Under the pieces are notes generated by a model that ran no database searches, was not told where the DNA came from, and was given only the letters and a program-made list of their open reading frames with translations. The position numbers were made by a program, and so were the translations under genes. A stretch of DNA of 64,000 nucleotides. Source: WVYX01 sp039586815. Its GTDB lineage: Bacteria; Gemmatimonadota; Gemmatimonadetes; Gemmatimonadales; GWC2-71-9. The stretch is taken from NCBI GenBank assembly GCA_039586815.1, contig JBDHJR010000005.1, forward strand, positions 42,519 through 106,518, read 5' to 3'. Shown here in pieces: positions 24,401 through 32,811 of the stretch; position 1 is the first letter of the stretch; every line of letters begins with the position of its first letter.

Positions 24401-25150
24401 CTACATGTATTGGCCGCCGTCTATCTTGATCACTTCCCCCGTGATGTGGCGGGCGCGGTTCGAGCAAAGAAACGCCACCACGTCGGCGCATTCCTCAGAC
24501 GTGGCGAACCGGCCCAGCGCCGTCTCGTCCATCGCCTTGGTGAGGAACTCGGGGGGGATGCCCTCCGCCATCTCGGTCATGACCATGCCCGGTGCCACCA
24601 CGTTGACGTTCACGTTGAACTTGCCCAGCTCCCGGGCCAGGGACTTGCTCATGGCGATCTCGCCGCCCTTGGAGGCGGCGTAGTTCGTCTGGGCGAACTT
24701 CCCTCTCATGCCGTTGATCGAGGAGATGTTCACGATCTTGCCGCTCTTCTGATCCTTGAAGACCAGCGCGGCGGCCTTGTTGTAGTTGAAGTAGCCCTTG
24801 AGGTTCACGTTGATGACCGTGTCCCACTGCTCCTCGGTCATCTTCCAGATGACTCCGTCCCAATTGATGCCGGCGTTGCAGACCATGATGTCCAGTTGGC
24901 CGAACTCGCTCACCACCTGCTGCACCATGTTCTGGGCGTCCTCGTAGCTCGCGACGTCGGCCTTGATCGCAAGGCCGCGCCGGCCCGCCTCCTCGATCTT
25001 GCGGACGACCTCCTTCGCCTCGGTGTCGTGCCGGCGGTAGTTGATGGCGACGCTGCAGCCCTCACGCGCCAGCGTGAGCGCGATGGCGGCGCCGATCCCG
25101 ACACTGCCGCCGGTGACGATGGCGTTCTTGCCTTCCAAGCCGAGATCCAT
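24401..25150 (-). CDS. Short-chain dehydrogenase, candidate 3-hydroxypimeloyl-CoA dehydrogenase
   Basis: FabG-like SDR of 249 residues. It has the cofactor motif TGGSVGIGAAIA (residues 13-24), NAG at 92-94, and the catalytic Ser in NISSINGM with Y157 and K161 in YAASKGG. NYRRH after the second strand (about residues 37-41) favours NADP(H). It lies between the ring hydrolase and the thiolase genes, in the position expected for oxidising 3-hydroxypimeloyl-CoA to 3-oxopimeloyl-CoA. A general 3-oxoacyl reductase is the alternative. The ATG at 25150 follows the hydrolase stop by six bases. Confidence 0.82.
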   Translation of the reverse strand: MDLGLEGKNAIVTGGSVGIGAAIALTLAREGCSVAINYRRHDTEAKEVVRKIEEAGRRGLAIKADVASYEDAQNMVQQVVSEFGQLDIMVCNAGINWDGVIWKMTEEQWDTVINVNLKGYFNYNKAAALVFKDQKSGKIVNISSINGMRGKFAQTNYAASKGGEIAMSKSLARELGKFNVNVNVVAPGMVMTEMAEGIPPEFLTKAMDETALGRFATSEECADVVAFLCSNRARHITGEVIKIDGGQYM

Positions 25151-25156
25151 ACCCGC

Positions 25157-26248
25157 TCACCCTTCCTGGTACTGCGGAGAGATGGCCCGGATGAGCTCGT
25201 CGTCCCACGGGTGCCCCTCCGCCAGCATCTGCCGCAGCTTGATGAAATCGACCTCCCGCTTGCCCTTGGGTCCCTCGTTGAAGGCACGAAAGCCTGCCTT
25301 GGCCTCGGTCATCATGTTGAGGGCCAGCCACTCGCGGTTGGTCACGTTTGTGTTGTCCCAATGCCACTGCTTGTGCTTGCGCAGGCCGTTCACAGTCTTC
25401 GACACGCAATCCGGCATCAGCATCAGGATCTTGGTGCACAGGTTCTCCACCGCCTCGTCGAGCAGGCTGAGATCGGTCTCCGCCTTGGCCAGCAGCTCCT
25501 TGGCGGCGTTCTTCTCGTCGCCCGTCTTGAAGTCGCCGTAGACGATGTTGCCGAACTCGTCCACGAAGCGGTCGGTGATCACCATGGGGTTGGGGATCCA
25601 CTTGCCGTCGACCTTGAGAACCGGGACGATCTGGTTGAGCAGGCCGATGAACAGCGCCTTGTGCGCGCTCCACGTCTCGCACAGGATGCCGCTCTCCATG
25701 GCCCGTGAAAAGCCGACGTAGAGCGGCAGAAAATCCGTGGAGCCGCCGTCGGGCGCGGAGCCGTGCTTGGGGCCGGCCTGTCCGAAGCGCGCGGTGTCGG
25801 CAGCGACGCTGAAGTCGCACGCCATGCCGATCTCCTGCCCGCCCGCGATGCGCATTCCGTTGACCCGATTGATGACAGGCTTGTCGCACCGCAGGATCGA
25901 GTCGATCATGTCGTTGAACAGGCGCATGTACTGCTTGTACTCCTGCGGATTGCCGGCGTAGTACTCGGCGTACTCCTTGGTATTGCCCCCCGTGCAGAAG
26001 GCTTTGTCACCGACCGCGGTGAACACCACGGCGACCACGCTGCGGTTCATGCTCGCTTCGCGGAAGGCGAGAATCACGTCCTTCACCGCGTCCGTGGTGT
26101 AGCTGTTGAACTGCTTGGGGTTGTCGAGACTGATCCATGCGTTGTACAGGCCGTCCACGGGCTTGCCTGCCGGATCCAGCGCCGGCCGCAGCTCGTACTG
26201 GATGTGCTCGTACTTGCGACCGTCAACCAGTGTGTGGCTATTCAGCAT
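25157..26248 (-). CDS. oah: 6-Oxocyclohex-1-ene-1-carbonyl-CoA hydrolase (BamA/Oah)
   Basis: Crotonase-superfamily ring-opening hydrolase of anaerobic benzoyl-CoA degradation, 363 residues (family about 360-380). It adds water and cleaves the C-C bond of 6-oxocyclohex-1-ene-1-carbonyl-CoA to 3-hydroxypimeloyl-CoA. The protein carries many stretches I know from BamA/Oah: LYNAWISLDNPKQFNSYTTD, DKAFCTGGNTKEYAEYYAGN, NGMRIAGGQEIGMACDFSVA, FGQAGPKHGSAPDGGSTDFL, NMMTEAKAGFRAFNEG. BamA is the standard marker gene of the pathway because it is shared by facultative and obligate anaerobes. The ATG at 26248 has GGGAGG before it; the 686-residue reading that extends upstream is the shadow of the dehydrogenase gene. 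Confidence 0.95.
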   Translation of the reverse strand: MLNSHTLVDGRKYEHIQYELRPALDPAGKPVDGLYNAWISLDNPKQFNSYTTDAVKDVILAFREASMNRSVVAVVFTAVGDKAFCTGGNTKEYAEYYAGNPQEYKQYMRLFNDMIDSILRCDKPVINRVNGMRIAGGQEIGMACDFSVAADTARFGQAGPKHGSAPDGGSTDFLPLYVGFSRAMESGILCETWSAHKALFIGLLNQIVPVLKVDGKWIPNPMVITDRFVDEFGNIVYGDFKTGDEKNAAKELLAKAETDLSLLDEAVENLCTKILMLMPDCVSKTVNGLRKHKQWHWDNTNVTNREWLALNMMTEAKAGFRAFNEGPKGKREVDFIKLRQMLAEGHPWDDELIRAISPQYQEG

Positions 26249-26271
26249 CGTACCTCCCTCCCCGCCGGCCC

Positions 26272-27327
26272 CTATGAGGCCCAGTCCGGCACCAGAATGG
26301 CTCGTTTGTCGATCTGATGGTCGGCGACCCGCTGCACCACATCGGGTGCCTCGCTCATCGGAAACGCTTGGATGAATGGCTTGAGTGTGATCTTCCCGTC
26401 GGTGACCAGAGCGAGGGCCGCGGGGTAGAGCTCGGGCCTGCAGCCCCACGTGCCCTGCGCGGTGGCGTCGAACGCCATGAGGTTGCTGAGGCGCAGCTCG
26501 ACCTTGCCGAGCGTGAACCCGACAACCATCAGGGTCGCCGCGTGGTTGAGCAGCCCGTACGCGGTCTCCTGACCGCCGGGGTGGCCCGAGCACTCGTAGA
26601 TCTTCCAGCCGTACGAGGGACAGCCCCACTCCTTCGCCTGGCCTTTGACCTCTTTCTTGAGGCTCTTGAAGTCGGTCTCCCCGGAGTTGACGGTCAGCCC
26701 CGCGCCGTGCTGCGCCACGGCGTCCAGCTTTGCCTGGTCCACGTCTATGGCAACCACGTGGGCTCCGAGCGCCGCTGCGATCTGGACGCAGTAGGTGCCC
26801 ACCCCGCCCACTCCCACCACGACGGCGAGATCGCCGGCCTCGAGGCCGCTGCGCACGATGGCCTGGTAGGGAGTAGTCACCGCGTCTGCGATCACCGAGA
26901 GCTCCGGCAGGTCGTAGCCCGCCCGCTTTTCCACCTCGCACAGCCCCCTCCCCGGTACCGCGATGTACTCGGCGAACCCACCGTCGATGTCGTTGCCGGG
27001 CATCAGCTGCGCGCGGCACGCGTTGCCGCGGCCCTGCGAACAAAGATCGCACCCCCCGCAGGGGATCACGGCCGGTACGATCACCTCCCGCTCGATCATG
27101 CTCTTGAAGCCCGCCCCGGCCGCGACCACCGTCCCGCTCACCTCGTGCCCCAGGGTGAGCGGCAGCGCCTGCTTGGTCGGGACGCCGTCCTTCCAGAAGC
27201 CGATGTCCGTGTGGCACACACCGCAGCCCGCCACCTGGACCACCACCTGGTCGTCCGCCGGCTCGGGCTGGGGCACGTCACGCACCTCCAGGGGCTCCCC
27301 GACCGCCGTCAGCTGTATCGCCTTCAT
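26272..27327 (-). CDS. had: 6-Hydroxycyclohex-1-ene-1-carbonyl-CoA dehydrogenase (Had)
   Basis: Zinc-type medium-chain dehydrogenase, 351 residues, which oxidises 6-hydroxycyclohex-1-ene-1-carbonyl-CoA with NAD to the 6-oxo compound used by the next gene. The catalytic zinc ligands include C35 in AGCGVCHTD and H61 in TLGHEVSGTVV. The structural zinc site is C90, C93, C96 and C104. The Rossmann motif is VVGVGGVGTYCVQ. The segment from AGCGVCHTD to DGVPTKQALPLTLGHE matches Thauera Had as I remember it, and its place directly before oah supports the specific call. The ATG at 27327 lies 43 bases after the TetR gene. Confidence 0.9.
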   Translation of the reverse strand: MKAIQLTAVGEPLEVRDVPQPEPADDQVVVQVAGCGVCHTDIGFWKDGVPTKQALPLTLGHEVSGTVVAAGAGFKSMIEREVIVPAVIPCGGCDLCSQGRGNACRAQLMPGNDIDGGFAEYIAVPGRGLCEVEKRAGYDLPELSVIADAVTTPYQAIVRSGLEAGDLAVVVGVGGVGTYCVQIAAALGAHVVAIDVDQAKLDAVAQHGAGLTVNSGETDFKSLKKEVKGQAKEWGCPSYGWKIYECSGHPGGQETAYGLLNHAATLMVVGFTLGKVELRLSNLMAFDATAQGTWGCRPELYPAALALVTDGKITLKPFIQAFPMSEAPDVVQRVADHQIDKRAILVPDWAS

Positions 27328-27370
27328 GATGCCTCACCGTCGTTTGAGGTGAAGGGCCGTGACCGAGCCG

Positions 27371-27985
27371 CTACCCGCACGTGAGACCGCCCACCAGGTG
27401 TTCGGCGAACTCGCGGCCCAATTCGGGCGCGTGGATCGCGCCTTCGGGCCGGTACCAGCGCGCGATCCAGTTGATCGCGCCGAGAATGGCGAACACGGCG
27501 ATCTTGGAGTCCACCTCACGGAACTCCCCGTTCTTGATCCCCTGGTCTATGATCCTCCGCAACCAGCGCTCGTACCGGTCCCGGGCCGCGATGATCTCGC
27601 CGGCGCGCTCCGGGGAGAAGGCCGTCACCTCGAACGCCAGGGGCGATCCTTCGAGCGTCTCGGTCATGATGCGGACGTGCTCGCGAATGACGTAGGCGAG
27701 TCGCTCACTTGCCGTGTCCAGCTTGCGCGCAGCCTTCATCATGCGGTCAATCTCGCCGAGCGACTCGCGGTGGCATTCGTAGAGGATCGCTTCCTTGTCG
27801 GGGAAGTAGTGGTACAGCGCCGTCTTGCGCACGCCCAGGTTCTCCGCGATGTCGTCCAGCGTGGTGGCGTGGTAGCCGTTCTCGCGGAACGCCCGCAGGG
27901 CCGCGTGCAGTATCTCGGCGCGCCGCCGCTGCCGCTTCTGGCGGATGTGTGGGGAGAGGGTGTTGGGTTCGGGACCGTTGGGCAC
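27371..27985 (-). CDS. TetR-family transcriptional regulator
   Basis: TetR regulator of 204 residues with an N-terminal helix-turn-helix (RRAEILHAALRAFRENGY ... LDDIAENLGVRKTALYHYFP) and a helical ligand-binding C-terminal domain. First gene of the operon that encodes benzoyl-CoA degradation, so it probably represses its own promoter until an aromatic acyl-CoA binds. I choose the GTG at 27985. A TTG at 28018 is in frame but lies inside the -10 region and operator palindrome, upstream of any plausible transcription start. GGACGG lies a few bases before the GTG. The effector is unknown; CoA esters are common ligands in regulators of such pathways. Confidence 0.85.
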   Translation of the reverse strand: MPNGPEPNTLSPHIRQKRQRRRAEILHAALRAFRENGYHATTLDDIAENLGVRKTALYHYFPDKEAILYECHRESLGEIDRMMKAARKLDTASERLAYVIREHVRIMTETLEGSPLAFEVTAFSPERAGEIIAARDRYERWLRRIIDQGIKNGEFREVDSKIAVFAILGAINWIARWYRPEGAIHAPELGREFAEHLVGGLTCG

Positions 27986-28000
27986 GGCTGCCGTCCGTGA

Positions 28001-28020
28001 ATTTGAACCGATATTCAAAT
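28001..28020. promoter_or_regulatory. Palindromic operator, probable TetR binding site
   Basis: ATTTGAA, six bases, then TTCAAAT: a perfect 7-base inverted repeat spanning 28001-28020. A further TTTGAA half-site at 28021-28026 makes a second, overlapping TTCAAA-A-TTTGAA palindrome. The site overlaps the -10 region and the predicted start point, the normal place for repression, and is strikingly AT-rich for this genome. Confidence 0.7.
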
Positions 28021-28047
28021 TTTGAACGGGTGGTCGGGCCTTGTCAA
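28019..28047 (-). promoter_or_regulatory. Promoter of the benzoyl-CoA operon
   Basis: On the minus strand a perfect TTGACA (-35, 28042-28047) is separated by exactly 17 bases from CAAAAT (-10, 28019-28024, four of six matches to consensus). Transcription would begin near 28012, inside the palindrome and upstream of the tetR start. This is the best promoter in the window. Confidence 0.7.
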
Positions 28048-28056
28048 GCGGGGCTG

Positions 28057-28088
28057 AAAAAAGGGCCCCCGCCTGCTGGCAGGGGCCC
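28057..28088 (-). terminator. Rho-independent terminator of the pilus-type gene
   Basis: Inverted repeat GGGCCCC (28063-28069) with GGGGCCC (28082-28088), extended by three inner pairs after one mismatch. On the minus strand it is followed by six T (28057-28062). It ends the gene at 28117 and insulates the promoter of the benzoyl-CoA operon immediately downstream. Confidence 0.85.
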
Positions 28089-28116
28089 GTGTGGGCACAC
28101 CGAGGACCGCGCCGCG

Positions 28117-29157
28117 TCAGTAGCTGGCCCAGTACTCCACCCAGGCGTTATCCACGGCCGCAAACCCCCCGAACCGCTCCAGGGTGCGCGTGATGTTGCA
28201 GGAATCGTACGACAGATAGACGTCGTCGTCGGCGGACTCGTTGAAGTCGTTCGGCTCGACGCTGCCGCCCAGGGTCTGGTTCAGGCCTGAGACCACTATG
28301 CCCCGAACCACCGTCGAGTCGGCGTCGGGATCGAACTCCCCGCCCACCAGGATGACGCCGTCCCACTCGAAGAAGTCTCCCTCCGAGTCCAGCTCCCCGG
28401 TGACGATGAGGAGCCCTGTTCCCTTGACGTCTTCCAGGTAGGCGTCACCTCTAATGAAATACGAGCCGAACGTCGTATCGCCCGACACCGGCAGGCGCTC
28501 GGGATGATCCCCGTCTACAGTCCCCTCCCAATCGATCCCGGTGTCATCGGCGATCTCGTTCCAGGATCCGCCGATGTAGACGCCCGTCGTGTCGAGCGGC
28601 CCATCGGAGCCGCCCGGCGCCCGCAGCCCCAGGGTGGCGTCGCCGCCGCACCCGTCCATCCCGTCCACCTCGAACACCGAGCCGGCTGCGTACTCCACTC
28701 CGTTGATCGCGGTCAGGGTGGCGACCGTGGGGATACCCGAACCTCGCCAGGTGGCCATCTGCCCCACCGTGCGGCTCGCCTGAGGCTCGGCCCCCAGTGT
28801 CGGTTGGATGACGTTGCCGGTGGAGCGTACGAAGTAGGTCCAGGTGCCGAGCGAGTCGGCCGGCCGCCGCACGAGCTCGGCCACGACGTCGGCATAGCCG
28901 CCCGCGAGGTTGATGCGGACCGACTCACCTATGACCGGCTTCTCAGTGACGGTGCCGAGGTACGCCTGGAGGCCGCTCTGGGCGATAGCCAATGCCTGCG
29001 TCAGGTCGCGGCTCGTTCTGGCACTCCACAGATCCACGCGCACGCGGACCATCGAGGCCGTGAGCATGACCGTCAGCACCGCGATGACGAACAGGGTCAC
29101 CGGGATAGCGAACCCGTCTCGGCGACGGGTTCGGGAGTTCGTGCGCGCCTGAGCCAT
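28117..29157 (-). CDS. Type IV pilus PilX-like/prepilin-type membrane protein
   Basis: A 346-residue protein with a short basic N-terminus, then one membrane helix (GFAIPVTLFVIAVLTVMLTA, about residues 15-34) followed by a charged RVRVDLW segment. This is the layout of PilX-type pilus assembly proteins, which often keep a prepilin-like N-terminus. The rest is an extracytoplasmic, acidic domain rich in Gly and Asp with few charged helices, containing a Cys pair (GMDGCGGDA and SYDSCNIT). Its own terminator lies downstream. No other pilus gene is in the window, so the role is uncertain. Confidence 0.65.
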   Translation of the reverse strand: MAQARTNSRTRRRDGFAIPVTLFVIAVLTVMLTASMVRVRVDLWSARTSRDLTQALAIAQSGLQAYLGTVTEKPVIGESVRINLAGGYADVVAELVRRPADSLGTWTYFVRSTGNVIQPTLGAEPQASRTVGQMATWRGSGIPTVATLTAINGVEYAAGSVFEVDGMDGCGGDATLGLRAPGGSDGPLDTTGVYIGGSWNEIADDTGIDWEGTVDGDHPERLPVSGDTTFGSYFIRGDAYLEDVKGTGLLIVTGELDSEGDFFEWDGVILVGGEFDPDADSTVVRGIVVSGLNQTLGGSVEPNDFNESADDDVYLSYDSCNITRTLERFGGFAAVDNAWVEYWASY

Positions 29158-29274
29158 GAGAGGCGCACCGTGGGTTGGGCCGCGAAGGGCGACGCAGCTC
29201 GGCCACGCGATTACTGCAGTGGCGCAGCGAACTCCTTTATCCTACACGTGGATGGCCGCTCCGCTAGAAGCAGA

Positions 29275-29307
29275 GCCGCAAACCGTTGTGGAGGAACGGC
29301 TTACGGC
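29275..29307 (-). terminator. Probable terminator of the M20 amidohydrolase gene
   Basis: On the minus strand GCCGTAAGCCGTT (29307-29295) pairs with AACGGTTTGCGGC (29287-29275) over 13 positions with two G-U wobbles and a 7-base loop. On the plus strand the same positions would be mismatches, so the structure favours the minus-strand transcript. Only a weak T-rich tail follows. Confidence 0.45.
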
Positions 29308-29322
29308 CCCTTGCAGGTCCGG

Positions 29323-30657
29323 CTAGGCCTGGTCCAGCCGCAATACCGACTGTAGCAGAACGTTGGCTCCGTTCTCCACGTCCTGCGGCGGCGTGAACTC
29401 CTTGGGGGAGTGGCTGATTCCGTCCACCGAGGGGACGAAGATCATCCCCATGGGGCAGATCCGGGCCAGCGTCTGTGCGTCGTGGCCGGCGCCGCTCGGC
29501 ATGTGCTTGTAGGACAGGTCCAGCCCGCGCGCCGCATCGGTTATCAGCTCCCGCACGCGGGGGTCCGACAGCGCCGGATCGACGTTGGAGTGTTCTCGCG
29601 TCCAGGTCGCGGGCGTGTCGTGCTTGCGCGCCAGCTCCTCCAACTCGACGCTGATCTGCTGCCACAGCGTCTCGATCGTTTCGGTGCGCAGGTCGCGCAG
29701 CTCCACGGTGAGCCGCACCCGCCCCGGCACCACGTTGGGCGCTCCCGGCTCCACCAGCAGGCGGCCGACGGTCCCCACTTGGGCGCCCGGCATCGCCTTC
29801 ACGATCCGGTCCACGGCCAACACCAGCTCCGATGCCGTGAGCATGGCGTTGCGGCGCCGGTTCATCGGCGTGGTGCCCGCGTGGTTGGCGAAGCCCTCGA
29901 TCGTGACGTCGTAGTGGTGGATGCCGACGATCCCCTCGACCACGCCGACCTGCACGCCTTCTTCATTGAGGATGTTCCCCTGCTCGACGTGCAACTCCAG
30001 GTAGGCGGCGACGCTGCCCGGCCCGTGCGTTGCCGCGGCGAGGTTTTCCGGGTCGCCTCCGATGCGTGCGATATTCTCCGCCAGCGGCACGCCGTCCCGC
30101 CGCCCCGGAGCGTGCAACTCCTCCTCGGGGATCAACCCCACGTATCCACGGGAGCCGGTGAGGCCGCTCTCCTCGTCGCACCAGATCACCACTTCGAGCG
30201 GGTGCCGGTTGCGGTAGCCGGCCTCGGCGAGCGTGTGCGCCGCCTCGATGGCCGACATCGAGCCCACGTCGCCGTCGTAGTTGCCGCCGTGGGGCACCGA
30301 GTCGATGTGGGAGCCGAACAGGATCGGCTTGGCGTCAGGCACCGTGCCCGCTCGCGTCCCGATGATGTTGCCCACCGGGTCGATGCGGACGTCGAGATCG
30401 GCCTCGCGCATGATGCGCACGGCGAATTCACGACCCGCGATGTCCGCGTCGCTGAAGGACACGCGGCTCACGCCGCCCTCCGGGTTGCGCCCGTATTGGG
30501 ACAGGTCCGCGAGGTGCTGGTTGACGCGAGCGCCGTTCACGCGGATTGCTCGCCAGTCGTCCGCCTGGCGGCGGGCGGCCAAGGCCTGTAGCGGTGTCAT
30601 GGCCAGCGCTCCCAGTGCCGTGGTGTGCACGAAGTCTCTGCGATTCATGGTCGGCAT
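29323..30657 (-). CDS. TAT-exported M20-family N-carbamoyl/allantoate amidohydrolase
   Basis: Zinc hydrolase of the hydantoinase/carbamoylase branch of peptidase family M20, 444 residues. It begins with a twin-arginine signal (NRRDFVHTTALGALAM), so it acts in the periplasm. Family metal ligands are visible in GSHIDSVPHGGNYDG, WCDEESGLTGSRGY, LELHVEQGNILNEEG and ISHSPKEF near the C-terminus; the dimerisation-domain segment is GFANHAGTTPMNRRRNAM. Substrates in the family are N-carbamoyl amino acids, allantoate or ureidoglycolate, which cannot be separated by sequence alone. The ATG at 30657 and a second at 30648 are both possible. It is followed by a probable terminator. Confidence 0.85.
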   Translation of the reverse strand: MPTMNRRDFVHTTALGALAMTPLQALAARRQADDWRAIRVNGARVNQHLADLSQYGRNPEGGVSRVSFSDADIAGREFAVRIMREADLDVRIDPVGNIIGTRAGTVPDAKPILFGSHIDSVPHGGNYDGDVGSMSAIEAAHTLAEAGYRNRHPLEVVIWCDEESGLTGSRGYVGLIPEEELHAPGRRDGVPLAENIARIGGDPENLAAATHGPGSVAAYLELHVEQGNILNEEGVQVGVVEGIVGIHHYDVTIEGFANHAGTTPMNRRRNAMLTASELVLAVDRIVKAMPGAQVGTVGRLLVEPGAPNVVPGRVRLTVELRDLRTETIETLWQQISVELEELARKHDTPATWTREHSNVDPALSDPRVRELITDAARGLDLSYKHMPSGAGHDAQTLARICPMGMIFVPSVDGISHSPKEFTPPQDVENGANVLLQSVLRLDQA

Positions 30658-30665
30658 GTGTCCTC

Positions 30666-31772
30666 CTATGCCTTGGCGGCCGGAGCCTTGTGCATTCCAG
30701 TGTCCGGCACCGCCGGGAGGAAGTCGCTGAATGCTTCACCGTAGATGTCCCACACGGTCACGAACAGGGCTGCCACGATGGGGCCGATCACGATGCCGAC
30801 GGCGCCGAACAGAAGCAGGCCCCCGAGCGTGCTCACCAGGACGAGCAGATCTGGCATCTTGGTGTCTCGCCCGACCAATACGGGGCGCAGCACGTTGTCC
30901 GCCGTGCCCACCACTGCGACGCACCAGGCGGCGAGGACGATTGCCGCAATCAGATGACCGGTGGCGGCCAGGTAGATGCAGCCCGGAATCCACACGAGGG
31001 CTGTGCCCACGCCCGGGATGACCGACAGCACCGCCATGATCGTGCCCCAAAACGCCCAGGCGGGGACTCCAGCTATCCAGAAGGCCACGCCACCCAACGT
31101 GCCCTGCACGATGGCGATCACGAACGTGCCCTTGATGGTTGCACGCGCCACCGAAGTGAACCGCGCCACCATGCGGTTCTCCTCCGCGGGGCCGAGCGGC
31201 ATGTAGTACAGGATCTTCTTGAGCAGCAGCTTGCCGTCCTTCAGGAAGAAGAACATGGCGTAGAGCAAGATGAACAGGTCGAGGAAGAACGTGGCCGTTC
31301 CCCGCGTCGCCGCCGCGACGCTGTTCAGCAGGAAAGTGCCCACATTGCCGGCGAACTGGCCGACCTTGGCGAGGATCTCATCCTGGTACGGCTGGATCGT
31401 GTCCCAGAACGGGAGCCTGGTCAGCAGGCGGTCCAGCTCGTCGGGCTGCTGGAGCTGGCGCTCCACCCAGGGGGCCACCGACTGGCTCACCTGAAGCGCC
31501 TGCGCGGCCACGATGCCCAGGAACCCGCTGAGAGGCACGATGACCACGAGGAGCACGATCAGGATCGTGGCCAGGGCCGCAGCGGCCTCCCGCCCCTTGA
31601 ACAACGTGACGAGCCTCCTGTAGAGGGGATGGGACAGCCCCGCGAAGATCGCCGCGAGCAGCAGGTCCATCGCAAAGCGGCGAATCATCATGTAGAACAG
31701 CAGGCTGATGGCCAGGACGAGCAGCAGCAGGAAGGTCCTGCCGAACCGCTCATGGACGGTGATCTTGTCCAT
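30666..31772 (-). CDS. AI-2E/PerM family membrane transporter
   Basis: Inner-membrane protein of 368 residues with about eight helices and the family layout: two N-terminal helices (RTFLLLLVLAISLLFYMMI), a soluble segment with VAPWVERQLQQPDELD, and a conserved C-terminal half (GVPAWAFWGTIMAVLSVIPGVG ... TLGGLLLFGAVGIVIGPIVA). Members export small molecules or act as Na+/H+ antiporters; a link to autoinducer-2 is established for few. Followed eight bases later by the M20 hydrolase gene on the same strand. Divergent from the UbiA-type gene. Confidence 0.88.
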   Translation of the reverse strand: MDKITVHERFGRTFLLLLVLAISLLFYMMIRRFAMDLLLAAIFAGLSHPLYRRLVTLFKGREAAAALATILIVLLVVIVPLSGFLGIVAAQALQVSQSVAPWVERQLQQPDELDRLLTRLPFWDTIQPYQDEILAKVGQFAGNVGTFLLNSVAAATRGTATFFLDLFILLYAMFFFLKDGKLLLKKILYYMPLGPAEENRMVARFTSVARATIKGTFVIAIVQGTLGGVAFWIAGVPAWAFWGTIMAVLSVIPGVGTALVWIPGCIYLAATGHLIAAIVLAAWCVAVVGTADNVLRPVLVGRDTKMPDLLVLVSTLGGLLLFGAVGIVIGPIVAALFVTVWDIYGEAFSDFLPAVPDTGMHKAPAAKA

Positions 31773-31895
31773 GGGAGTGCTCCGGAGAAGGGTCCACGTG
31801 TGGGCTCAGGGTCCACCAACGATGCACCGGCCGCAGTTGTCCGGGAAGTCCGCAGCGCGTTCGCGTTTCGCTGGCCCTGCGGACAGATTCAGCCC

Positions 31896-32789
31896 ATGCC
31901 GAGAGCGAGCGCGTTTGCGGGTGTGGCCCGCGCGCCCTTCCTGCTGTTGCCCATAACCCTGGTGGCGTCGGGTGCGGCCGCAGCGGCGTACGACGGACAG
32001 TTCAGCTGGTTGCGCACTGCGGTGGCGCTGGCCGGCCTGGTGGCTCTGCACGCGGCGGTGAACGTGCTCAACGAGTGGAGCGACATGCGAACCGGCATCG
32101 ACCTCCACACGGAGCGCACGCCGTTCTCGGGTGGGAGCGGGACGCTGCCGGCGGGCGCCATCTCCTCTGGTGCCACGCTGGCCTTCGGGCTGGCGGCGGC
32201 CGCAGTGGGGCTCGCCATCGGGGTCTGGTTCCTGACCCAGATTGGCTGGGTGCTCCTGCCCGTGATGATCGCGGGCGCCGTGTGCGTGCTGGCATACACC
32301 GACGTGCTGGCGCGCATCGGGGTGGGGGAGGTCGCGGCCGGCCTGGGGCTGGGTGGTCTCCCGGTGATCGGAACCGCGCTGGTGCAGTGCGGCACGCTGG
32401 GACCAGCGGCGCTGGCGGCGGCGGTGCCGGCCACGCTGATGACGTTCAACCTGCTCCTGCTGAACGAGTTTCCGGACGAGGAGGCCGACCGCACAGGTGG
32501 ACGGCGCAATCTCGTCCTCCTGTTGGGCAGGCGTCGCGCCGCATACGCGTACGCTGCGGCGGCACTGCTCACGCCGGCGTCGATAGTAGTGGGTGTGGTG
32601 CTGGGTGCGTTGCCTCTGTTCTCGCTGGCGGCGGTGCTGCCATCGGCACTGCTCAAGGAGCCTTTGCGTTGGGCGTACGGCGATCCCGGGAGCCCGGTGC
32701 CGATCCCCGCGCTGGGTTCGAACGTGGGGTGGAACCTCGCCACGAACCTCTTCGTGGCGGCGTCGCTCGCCCTGGCGGTTCTGCTGTAG
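31896..32789 (+). CDS. UbiA-family prenyltransferase
   Basis: Polytopic membrane enzyme, 297 residues, of the UbiA/MenA superfamily that attaches a polyprenyl chain to an aromatic acceptor. The first aspartate-rich motif is NVLNEWSDMRTGID and the second is NEFPDEEADRTGG, both needed for Mg-diphosphate binding. About eight to nine helices are apparent. The MenA-like spacing suggests a quinone-related role, but no men or ubi gene is beside it. The ATG at 31896 begins where family members do; upstream in-frame sequence is out of character. Confidence 0.8.
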   Translation: MPRASAFAGVARAPFLLLPITLVASGAAAAAYDGQFSWLRTAVALAGLVALHAAVNVLNEWSDMRTGIDLHTERTPFSGGSGTLPAGAISSGATLAFGLAAAAVGLAIGVWFLTQIGWVLLPVMIAGAVCVLAYTDVLARIGVGEVAAGLGLGGLPVIGTALVQCGTLGPAALAAAVPATLMTFNLLLLNEFPDEEADRTGGRRNLVLLLGRRRAAYAYAAAALLTPASIVVGVVLGALPLFSLAAVLPSALLKEPLRWAYGDPGSPVPIPALGSNVGWNLATNLFVAASLALAVLL

Positions 32790-32793
32790 CAGC

Positions 32794-32811
32794 CCGGGCG
32801 CAGCTGCCCGG
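32794..32811 (+). terminator. Weak hairpin after the UbiA-family gene
   Basis: CCGGGC and GCCCGG form a 6-base stem with a 6-base loop directly after the stop codon. No T-run follows, so it is at best a weak or factor-dependent terminator. Confidence 0.3.
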
